A stretch of 64,000 bases of DNA from Tetramitus jugosus (lineage: Eukaryota; Heterolobosea; Eutetramitea; Acrasida; Vahlkampfiidae): positions 248,001 through 312,000 of the forward strand of contig OW569351.1 of NCBI GenBank assembly GCA_937625935.1. Direction: 5' to 3'. The notes under the pieces are model-generated. The model was not told the origin of the DNA. It made no database searches and was given only the letters and a program-made list of their open reading frames with translations. Position numbers and translations under genes: made by a program. Below, one piece after another: positions 51,282 through 59,480 of this stretch; positions within the stretch are counted from its first letter, which is position 1, and each line of letters starts with the position of its first letter.

Positions 51282-51306
51282 CGCCATTTTTGCCGCCATT
51301 TTGCCG
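51282..51306. repeat. Tandem CGCCATTTTG motifs upstream of the carboxypeptidase gene
   Basis: CGCCATTTTTGC (51282-51293) is followed directly by CGCCATTTTGC (51294-51304) and a further CG. On the other strand this reads as repeated GCAAAATGGCG. The element lies about 80 bp before the carboxypeptidase ATG. The motif resembles YY1-type GCCGCCATTTTG and partly E2F-type GGCG cores; which factor would bind is unknown. Confidence 0.6.
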
Positions 51307-51384
51307 TGTACGAGCCAGTTTCTGTGCACTCACAGGAAGGTGTTGTGGATTGGTGTTGTTAAGTGTATATAACACGTATGTGAT

Positions 51385-53165
51385 ATGATCCAAAGAAAGC
51401 TACACATACAGCGCAGAAGCAACAACAGCAATGGATCAACTGGTGCTAGCAAGAATGCACCTGGTAGTTCATCTATCAAAAGCATTGGCACCTCCATTTC
51501 GCATCAATTATCACAGCAGCATCAAGCATCTTTGCCTTCCTCCCTACACAGCTCTCGCTTCACTCTAAGGTCCACTCCGCTCACGTCCACAACATCTCCG
51601 CCTCCAACCACTTCCAACTATGGCATCAGTAACAACAGTAGTCCTTCCACTGCTGTGCCCATTTCACTCAAGCCTACCTATGCTTATTCATCACCATCTG
51701 CGAGTCACACACCAGTCAAAGAGCGTAACTCTTCATCATCGCCTCGTCCCACGACTAGAGAGCCCAGCAACAACTCCAATAGCAATTCGAATTACGCGGA
51801 ACGAATCGTGAACATTCCCTATCAAGAGCAACAACAAGCTTATCATCAGCATCAACACTATCGAAAAAGAAAACGAGGTGAATTGATATTCCACAGTAAT
51901 TTTGAGTCTGGTAACTTGGGAAAAGTGAAAACGATCAAGGCAGAGTGTGAATATGAACTTTCTATTCGCCCAGACACAAACAATCCAAACTATAGACTAT
52001 GGTACTATTTTAGTGTTGAAAATTGTAAGAAGAATCAAAGAGTAGTGCTATCGATTGTCAACTTTTCAAAAGCAAGAAGTCTGTATCGACAAGGTATGAC
52101 CCCATTGGTCAAATCAGATCAGAGACCATACTGGGAACGAATACCAGAGAAGCAAGTATTCTATTATCGCAATCCGAAATCAAAGTCATATATATTGAGC
52201 TTTGTATTTGTGTTTGACCGGGAAACCGACGTCTATTACTTCTCATACAGTTATCCCTATACGTAAGTTTCTCGTTGTTAAAGAGTTACATAAAATGCTC
52301 TTAGTGCTAACACCTGTGATATCTGACACATTTTAGTTATTCGGACCTGCAGCAGTTCCTATTTAATCTGGATTCCAAGAACCTGGACTATTATCGACGG
52401 GAATTATTGACAAAAACTGTGCATCAAAGAAGGCTCGACCTTTTGACGATCTCTGACTCTCATCCACTGAATCCCATGGGCACAAAGAAACAAATTGTGT
52501 TCATCACAGCTAGAGTTCATCCTGGTGAAACTCCTTCATCGTATATGGCTCATGGCATGATATCCTTCCTCGTCAGTAATCACCCAGACGCCAAGTTATT
52601 ACGAGAATATCTAATCTTCAAAATTATTCCAATGCTGAATCCAGACGGAGTCTATCTTGGAAATTACAGATGTTCTTCGTTAGGTCAAGATCTGAACCGG
52701 TTCTGGTTAAATCCAGAAGCTTGGGCCCATCCAACTATCAACGCCACGAGATCACTCTTGTTGGAGCTAAAGAACAGTTCGGATGCCTTTTTAGACTTCT
52801 TTATTGATATGCACAGTCACTCTGCTGCCACAAATGGCTTCATGTTTGTGAATCAGGTTGGAGACGACAAAAAGGATGATCAGCTGCTGTACCCAAAGTT
52901 GCTTGACATCAAAGCCAAAGAGTTTTCATTTTCTGACACTCGCTACTGCAAGGATGCATCCAAGTTGGGAACAGGAAGGAGAGCACTGGGAGAGATGTTG
53001 CAAGTCGCACCACACTGCTACACGCTTGAAGTATCCTTCTTTAGCTTCACTCAAGACATGTCGAAAAACGTGCCATTCACACAAGAAAGCTATCTCAACT
53101 TGGGTGTGAACGTAGCACTGACATTCATCGACTATTATAGATTGACCCATAAAAAGAGAAGATGA
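51385..53165 (+). CDS. Cytosolic carboxypeptidase (CCP/AGBL, tubulin deglutamylase type; 2 exons)
   Basis: Exons 51385-52262 and 52337-53165 join across a 74-bp intron (GTAAGT...TTTTAG, phase 2) to 568 aa. A Ser/Asn/Thr-rich N-terminus (about 1-165) precedes the CCP N-domain (ELIFHSNFESGNLGKV, then VFYYRNP). The M14 metallocarboxypeptidase domain follows. Zinc ligands and catalytic residues are visible: ARVHPGETPSSY (His, Glu), NPDGVYLGNYR, DLNRFW, DMHSHS (His), and TLEVSFF (Glu). Family members remove polyglutamate from tubulin; the size is nearest CCP6/AGBL4 and CCP4. This fits a cell that builds axonemes. Confidence 0.88.
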
Positions 53166-53204
53166 TTTTGCCCATTGACATCCACACAATAACTCACACA
53201 TGCA

Positions 53205-53783
53205 TCATTCGTCTCCATCTTCAATGTCCTCGTCATCATCTCCATCATCCTCATCCCCATTCTCATCATCCTCCATCATATCATTCAAAATCTTAATCTT
53301 CAACGAACAACCATTACAGTTCACAATCATTGAATCAAATGAAATATCACCCGTCTCATTGTCCACTATGCGATCATCCAACAACAACTCATAGTGACTG
53401 CTGCACCTGCATGACCACTCAAACGTTTCCACCTTCTTGTCATTTACCTCTCTCAACTGCATCTCACTCAATTTCACATACTCTGAAATTTCACCAACCA
53501 TTGACTTGTGATGCTCAAAATGAGACTTTTCCAAATCTTGATTGTAGGCCCTCCGCTTTTGCGCATCACCCAGAATTTCAAATGCGTGACGAACCGAGAG
53601 AAACTGTTGCTCTGTTTGTTGTGAGCCTAAATGTTGGTTGCGATCTGGATGGTACAGCATCACCAATTGTCTGTACTGTTTCTTGATGTCTTGTTGTGTG
53701 ATTGTTGGCGAACCATTCTTTTGTTCATGGAAACTTGGCAATTGTAATACTTGATACAAATCTGTTCTCGAGGTCGTCATCAT
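53205..53783 (-). CDS. DPH4: Diphthamide biosynthesis protein 4 (J domain plus CSL zinc finger)
   Basis: The product from ATG 53783 is 192 aa; an in-frame ATG at 53903 would add a 40-residue Cys/Ser-rich leader. The J domain has DLYQVLQLPS and the HPD motif in YHPDRNQHLG. The CSL zinc finger has FEWSCRCSSHYEL and VNCNGCSLKIKIL, with four Cys ligands. The protein ends in a long Asp/Glu tail. DPH4 (DNAJC24) supplies electrons or iron to the Dph1-Dph2 radical enzyme for the first step of diphthamide formation on EF2. The gene converges with the carboxypeptidase gene 39 bp away. Confidence 0.88.
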   Translation of the reverse strand: MMTTSRTDLYQVLQLPSFHEQKNGSPTITQQDIKKQYRQLVMLYHPDRNQHLGSQQTEQQFLSVRHAFEILGDAQKRRAYNQDLEKSHFEHHKSMVGEISEYVKLSEMQLREVNDKKVETFEWSCRCSSHYELLLDDRIVDNETGDISFDSMIVNCNGCSLKIKILNDMMEDDENGDEDDGDDDEDIEDGDE

Positions 53784-53953
53784 GTAGTTTGCCTGGTGTG
53801 AAATTGTTTTTTGAGTTTCATCCAAAGAGAAAACTCCGGAACATCGCTTTTTTGGAAGAAGAAGAACAGTTTCAGAACTACAACAACAATGAGACCAGAG
53901 CATAAGTTTTTATTGTACCGGATTCCACATGAACCCCCATTAGGTTTGTTACT

Positions 53954-55642
53954 TTAGTGGTTGGTGTTGATTAAATGGTTTTCGATTTTGAGAACCCTGT
54001 CAGACATATGCGACATCATCTGGTCCATTCTGTCAAAACGCATCGTCATGGTGCTGTGCAAGTCAGAAAGAAGGGAGTAAAGTGAGTCAATGTTGTCCAG
54101 AGGACGAGTGGCAGCTCCTTGTTGTAGCTCAGTCGGTGAAATGAGGGAGAACGAGTGTAACACAAGGTCAGAGTATTTGAATCCTGTGTGCAGCGGGGCA
54201 AAAAAGAACGCACTCGCATTCTTTTGGTTCACATGCTTTGCTCCAGTTAAAACGAGTAGTTGATTCTTTCGTTTTGAGCTTGGAGGATATTCCGAACAGC
54301 TTAATCCTATAATCTTTCGCTTCTCATCTTCTATTGTCGACTGCACTGTCACGGTCTCTTCTTCGTGCTCCATTTCCAACGATCCCTCAAAGGAATAATG
54401 AAGTGGGACGAAACAAATCGAGGAGACAAAGTGATTAGCCACAACGACATGAAAATTGAATGTATCCTCACTCGTTGTTGTTGAAGGCCACTGCCTGGGA
54501 AGCACCATAGCAAAATCTGGATCGATTACGCTGCAACGAATTTCATTGGACTGAAACACGATATTGGAAGAATCCTTGCGACCAACAACTGAAATATAAC
54601 ATCCACTTTCTGAAAATTGTTGCTGAGCATTTAACTCGGAGAACGTCAGAGTTCCAGGCTCGAAAATCTCATTACTCTCCACAGCAGACAACGACAAAAC
54701 ACCCAACCCATCATCGTGGTTCGTATGCAAGTGATTCGCCAAAACACTGGTGCTGTTGCTTTGCCGGACCATGATCCACTTAGGAGGAGTCTTTTGGTTG
54801 TCAGAAACCATAGGATCCAGACTCACAATCTTCTGTTGATTAATGAAACCAAACAAGCACTGATTCATCGATAAGCAATCAATAATGATATTACCGTGTA
54901 CATCATTGCCATACAGTCGATAGAAAGACACGTGACCACTGTTCCACATGACACACAGCTCATTTCGATACAGTGAGCTACACGCATTGACACCCTTCTT
55001 ATCACATTGATCTGGCTCGATTAAACCCACCTGCCGCACTTTCGTTCCACCTTCATCAACTTGAAGAATAATAATTCGATCTTGTTTGCGTTTAGAACAA
55101 ATAGCTATCAAACTTTTTCGGGTAGAACCGTGTGATATCGCTGGAGATGATAGCACAACGCATGAAAAGTCAATTGGAACAAATAAAGAGGAAGGTAGAG
55201 ATATCTCCAGAACTTGAATCGCAGATGTGGTTGCGCAGGTCAATAAAGGGGAAAACAAGAGCACACGTAGTTTAGAACTGGACTGGTCCTGCTGCAATGC
55301 AAGTAAGAGCTGGCATTGTTCGATTTTGTTGCCCAAGCTTGCTACAGGCACGATGATGCAGTCAATAAACTTCTCATTCGGAGATGGGTCATAGCGAATG
55401 GTTTCAGCCACCTGTGGATGAGCCGTAGTTCCGTTCGGAGTATCACCAAAGTTGGCGCCAATTGTCTCAAAAGAGAACGTTTCTGTTTGAAGCAAAATGG
55501 AAAGTTGTTGAGGGTTTTGAAAGGAAGTGTACTGGTGAGATAAGATATTTGGATGGTGAGTTTTCTGAACCAAGATCTGAGAGTTTTGGTTCAGTAGTGG
55601 AAGACGAGTGCTCTTGTGGCTCTGTTCGTCAATGATCATCAT
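53954..55642 (-). CDS. Unrecognised 562-aa protein, possible beta-propeller with C-terminal coiled coil
   Basis: Most of the protein is made of alternating hydrophobic strands (for example KFIDCIIVPVASLGNK, ELCVMWNSGHVSFYRLYG, HFVSSICFVPLHYSF), suggesting a WD-like propeller. The last 50 residues form an amphipathic helix rich in Met (TMTMRFDRMDQMMSHM, then RVLKIENHL), probably a coiled coil. Such a layout is seen in nucleoporins and other scaffold subunits, but no family can be named. The start is ATG 55642. The gene is divergent from PIG-F with only 50 bp between the two ATGs. Confidence 0.7.
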   Translation of the reverse strand: MMIIDEQSHKSTRLPLLNQNSQILVQKTHHPNILSHQYTSFQNPQQLSILLQTETFSFETIGANFGDTPNGTTAHPQVAETIRYDPSPNEKFIDCIIVPVASLGNKIEQCQLLLALQQDQSSSKLRVLLFSPLLTCATTSAIQVLEISLPSSLFVPIDFSCVVLSSPAISHGSTRKSLIAICSKRKQDRIIILQVDEGGTKVRQVGLIEPDQCDKKGVNACSSLYRNELCVMWNSGHVSFYRLYGNDVHGNIIIDCLSMNQCLFGFINQQKIVSLDPMVSDNQKTPPKWIMVRQSNSTSVLANHLHTNHDDGLGVLSLSAVESNEIFEPGTLTFSELNAQQQFSESGCYISVVGRKDSSNIVFQSNEIRCSVIDPDFAMVLPRQWPSTTTSEDTFNFHVVVANHFVSSICFVPLHYSFEGSLEMEHEEETVTVQSTIEDEKRKIIGLSCSEYPPSSKRKNQLLVLTGAKHVNQKNASAFFFAPLHTGFKYSDLVLHSFSLISPTELQQGAATRPLDNIDSLYSLLSDLHSTMTMRFDRMDQMMSHMSDRVLKIENHLINTNH

Positions 55643-55692
55643 CTTGTTTTTGTGGGCAACAACAACAAAAATAGCTGAACAAAAACACCATA

Positions 55693-56334
55693 ATGAAAAA
55701 GCTTTGGATTCAAGTGTTTGTTCATGTGTTGTGTGCCAGTTATATGACAATGAACTTGCTGCTATTGGGCACACCGATCTCAATTGACAACTACCAGGAA
55801 AGAATTACCAGCATCTTGAAGTTTATGGCTCCTTTGATTCTGTTGTTTGAAGCTGGATGTGTAATCATGTCATCGATCAACAAGCTACATCTAGTGATGA
55901 GAATGTTTGGCGCAATTCTGTTCGGTCCTCTTGCTTTCCTGATGCTTTCCTTCTTATTCTCTGCTCCAATGAGCATTCAATCAGCTTACTGGAGCGTTGT
56001 AATGAGTTGTAGCATACTGTTGCTGCCTGGATCACTTATCGATTACCAATTCTCAAAAATGACACCTCTAATCACAGAGGATCAAAAGGATAGTGCCAAA
56101 CGGCCAAGTATCGATTCTCTTGTGGAGAGAATGGCGATGGTCCAAATTGCCCTACCTGTTTTCTGCGTGTGGGCCAGCGCGATTGTCATTCCATTGGATT
56201 GGGATCGCCCATGGCAGTTGTGGCCAATATGTGGCACCTATGGTCTGTTGTTCGGCACAATATTAGCCAGTGTATATTCTGTGTGCTCCCTCGTGTTTCA
56301 CACCTTGATCACCGCCAAACCCAAAACCCAATGA
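55693..56334 (+). CDS. PIGF: GPI ethanolamine phosphate transferase partner PIG-F
   Basis: The 213-aa product is an ER membrane protein with about six transmembrane segments. PIG-F stabilises PIG-O and PIG-G, which add ethanolamine phosphate to GPI anchors. The C-terminal signature AIVIPLDWDRPWQLWPIC is the hallmark of the family (LPIPLDWDRPWQxWP in human PIG-F). FGAILFGPL in the middle is also typical. Length matches human PIG-F (219 aa). ARV1 elsewhere in the window acts in the same GPI pathway. Confidence 0.92.
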   Translation: MKKLWIQVFVHVLCASYMTMNLLLLGTPISIDNYQERITSILKFMAPLILLFEAGCVIMSSINKLHLVMRMFGAILFGPLAFLMLSFLFSAPMSIQSAYWSVVMSCSILLLPGSLIDYQFSKMTPLITEDQKDSAKRPSIDSLVERMAMVQIALPVFCVWASAIVIPLDWDRPWQLWPICGTYGLLFGTILASVYSVCSLVFHTLITAKPKTQ

Positions 56335-56404
56335 GAAAGCATCTCCCCTAAAATAAGAAACTGAACAAACAAAAATCACACGACCAAAAACTCACAAAAA
56401 AAGA

Positions 56405-57804
56405 ATGAGAGCATCAAAGATAGTTTCATCTTCTCTGCAACAACAACAACAAAAGAGATCCTTCTCCACAAGAGCTGTCTCTCAAATTCACCACAACAAA
56501 CACAATGTATGACTCATTTCTGTTCAAACTGCACCTTCGATTGGGTGAACATCATTTGCTTGTTTCGTTTCATTTTCCCTATCATATGATATTAACACAC
56601 GTTTGATGAAAAAATACCCACATAGAGCGTTGTGATTGCGAGTGCAGTGAGAACTCCAATCGGTTCATTCAACGGAGGCTTGGCCTACTTTAGAGCTCCT
56701 CAGTTGGGTGCGTTGGCAGTGAGAGGTGCCATGGAGCGTGCAGGTGTTTCCAAGAGTGAAATTCAAGAGGTGATTCTGGGTAATGTTTTGTCTGCTGATT
56801 TGGGTCAGGCACCAGCTAGACAAGCAGTGATCGAAGCAGGTCTCTCTCACTCCACTGTCTGTACCACAATCAACAAGATGTGTGCATCTGGAATGAAGTC
56901 TGTAATGTTGGCTGCACAATCTGTGATGCTCGGTCATAACAATTGCATGATTGCTGGAGGTTTTGAGAGTATGAGCAATGCTCCATACTATGTTCCAAAG
57001 GCACGTTTTGGATACAAGTTGGGAGATGGTGCTTTGGTTGATGCAATTTTGAAGGATGGATTGTTGGATGCCTACAATGGAAAGCATATGGGATGGTGCG
57101 CAGAACAAACTGCAAGCAAATACAGTATTACACGTGAGGATCAAGATAACTATGCCTTGGAATCTTACAAGCGTGCACAAGAAGCAACAAAGAATGGATC
57201 ATTCAAGCATGAAATCATTAGTGTTGCTGTTCCAGGCAAGGGTGAAACAAAGTTTGTCAATCAGGACGAAGAACCAACCAATATCAAGTTTGAGAAGGTC
57301 CCAACCTTGAAACCTGCATTCTTGAAAGAAGGTGGTACAATCACTGCTGCCAATGCTTCTACTTTGAGCGACGGTGCAGCTGCTCTTGTTATCATGAGCG
57401 AGGACAAGGCCAGAAGAGCCGGTTTGAAGCCAATTGCACGTATTAGAGGTTTTGCTGATGCTGAAAGAGATCCTGTCGAGTTCACTATCGCCCCTGCCGA
57501 TGCTATTCCAAAGGCATTGAAGAATGCTGGTGTCGAAAAGAAGGATATTGCTTACTATGAAATCAATGAAGCATTCAGCGCTGTATCATTGGCAAATATG
57601 AGATTGTTGGACTTGGATCCTAGCATGGTCAACATTTATGGTGGTGCTGTCTCTCTGGGTCATCCTATTGGCTGCTCCGGTGCTAGAATCATCTGTACAT
57701 TGATCAGTGCCTTGAAAAACAACAATGAAACTCTTGGTGTTGCTGCTATCTGCAACGGTGGTGGAGGTGCATCCAGTGTTGTCATTGAGTTGATCCACAA
57801 CTAA
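56405..57804 (+). CDS. ACAT1: Mitochondrial acetyl-CoA acetyltransferase (2 exons)
   Basis: Exons 56405-56506 and 56626-57804 join in phase 0 across a 119-bp intron (GTATGA...CATAG) to 426 aa (human ACAT1 427). Exon 1 encodes only a presequence rich in Arg, Lys, Ser and Gln (MRASKIVSSSLQQQQQKR). Thiolase residues are intact: nucleophile Cys120 in NKMCASGM, NEAFS, and GHPIGCSGAR near the C-terminus with CNGGGGASS. The enzyme condenses or splits acetoacetyl-CoA, in isoleucine and ketone metabolism or as the first mevalonate step. An AATAAA lies just after the stop. Confidence 0.95.
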
Positions 57805-57983
57805 GTCAATAAAACTTGCCTGCCGCCAAGTCGATCCAACCCTTTTCGGTTCATTATTCCACCATTCTCCGGTAAAGCGGACAAATTTCACACAAACTTT
57901 TTTCGGTCAACAAGTGGAAGAACAAAAAACAACGCAACAAGCATCAACAAACACTCATTCCACCATCTATAGAAACGAGCTCA

Positions 57984-59447
57984 ATGAACAAATTTCTCTC
58001 ATGCCACTCACACAAGAACAAAATTTTCCGGTTTTTTGGCGCCAACAACCATCTACGCTGTGCGCGAACGGAACTCGCCGCCCAAAATCAACATTACGCG
58101 CAACAACAGCACTATCATCAACAACCAATTTTTCTCTTTGGTGATTTCTTTGATAAGGCCACGAATGAAGGCCGTCGTTTCCTATCACCTGATCAAGATG
58201 ACAATGACATTGACATTGATGATTTTGATGATATCTATGCGAATAACAACAATCACAACAAAAGCATGAACAATAGCAAGAATAATAGCAAGAGAAGATC
58301 ATCATCGATACCATCGTCGTTTGATAACGAAGAAGACTTGTTTGCTTCGTTGGTCTCCCCTTCCTATGCTCTTCCCAATTACAGTAGTGCCAATGGTGGT
58401 GTTCAAGGTGCGATCAATATTCGGCCGACTGGTGATAGAGACTTTACTGGAATGAGAATCATTTTTCTGGGCACTTGTGCAATGAGACCGAGCAACACTC
58501 GTAACGTAACATCGATTGCGCTTCAGCTACAGGGAGAAACTTGGATTTTTGATTGTGGAGAAGGTACTCAGCATCAATGTCTTCGATATGGTCTGCCCTA
58601 CAATGTTTCTAATGTGTTTATCACGCATTTGCACGGTGATCATGTCATGGGATTGCCCGGTTTGGCTACGCAGCTCAATGTCGATGGAAGAAACAGTCCT
58701 TTGCCACTGCAAGTGTTTGGGCCGTATGGACTCAGAAGGTATTTACACACGTCATTGTCTTGCACATCGGTTCGTCCGTTCAAGAAACTAGTTGTCTCGG
58801 AGTTGTTGCCCAGGGGAACAATGGGCGACAATGGTATTTATCCTGATTCGGACAATGTGTATCAAGTGCTAGAGACAGATACGCTGACTGTGAAGGCGAA
58901 GCTTATTTTGCATAGTGTGCCTTGTTTCGGTTATGTGATCGAGGAGAAGGAAGTACCTGGAACACTCAATGTAGAAAAATGCAAATTACTAGGTCTAAAC
59001 CCAGGAAGAGAATACAAGGATCTAAAGAATGGAAAGGACGTTACGCTTCCGAATGGAACAACAATCTATGCAAAGGATGTTGTTGGCGAGTCACAAAAGG
59101 GAAGAAAGATTGTTATCCTGGGTGATACATGTGATGCGAGCTCGATCGCCGAGCTTGCAAAGGATGCCACAATTGTTATTCACGAATCAACGCTGCCCGA
59201 TCAGTACAAACAAATTGTTTACAAGAGAGGTCATGCATGTCCATCCATTGCCGGATCATTCGCAAAGAGTGTGAACGCTAAAAAGTTGTTCATTACGCAC
59301 TTTGGTGGTAGATATGCTGATGATCCAGAGTTTATTCAATCAGTGATGGTACCACAAGCACAAGCGGCATTCGGAAACCTGGATGTCACAGCCGCAGAAG
59401 ATTTCCTCGTTTACAACGTACCTAGAGTAAAACCAAATACAATTTAG
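57984..59447 (+). CDS. ELAC1: Ribonuclease Z, short (ELAC1-like) form with N-terminal extension
   Basis: The 487-aa product removes 3' trailers from tRNA precursors. The metallo-beta-lactamase core starts near residue 155 (MRIIFLGTCAMRPSNTRN), with the zinc motif HLHGDH (THLHGDHVMGLPG), HSVPCFGYVI, LGDT, and HESTL and ITHFGGRY further on. The flexible exosite arm is of the short type (PGTLNVEKCKLLGL). The first roughly 150 residues are basic, aromatic and Gln/Asn-rich; the start (MNKFLSCHSHKNKIFRFF) looks like a mitochondrial presequence. Bacterial and ELAC1 proteins are about 310-360 aa, so the extension is lineage-specific. Confidence 0.93.
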   Translation: MNKFLSCHSHKNKIFRFFGANNHLRCARTELAAQNQHYAQQQHYHQQPIFLFGDFFDKATNEGRRFLSPDQDDNDIDIDDFDDIYANNNNHNKSMNNSKNNSKRRSSSIPSSFDNEEDLFASLVSPSYALPNYSSANGGVQGAINIRPTGDRDFTGMRIIFLGTCAMRPSNTRNVTSIALQLQGETWIFDCGEGTQHQCLRYGLPYNVSNVFITHLHGDHVMGLPGLATQLNVDGRNSPLPLQVFGPYGLRRYLHTSLSCTSVRPFKKLVVSELLPRGTMGDNGIYPDSDNVYQVLETDTLTVKAKLILHSVPCFGYVIEEKEVPGTLNVEKCKLLGLNPGREYKDLKNGKDVTLPNGTTIYAKDVVGESQKGRKIVILGDTCDASSIAELAKDATIVIHESTLPDQYKQIVYKRGHACPSIAGSFAKSVNAKKLFITHFGGRYADDPEFIQSVMVPQAQAAFGNLDVTAAEDFLVYNVPRVKPNTI

Positions 59448-59480
59448 GTAAATATATACAACGAATGAACTTTATCACCA

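Noticed and set aside
58028-58045. E2F-like palindrome TTTTTTGGCGCCAA near the RNase Z start
   Set aside because: It lies inside the predicted coding sequence of the RNase Z leader and may simply reflect codons for FFGAN; not counted as a promoter site.
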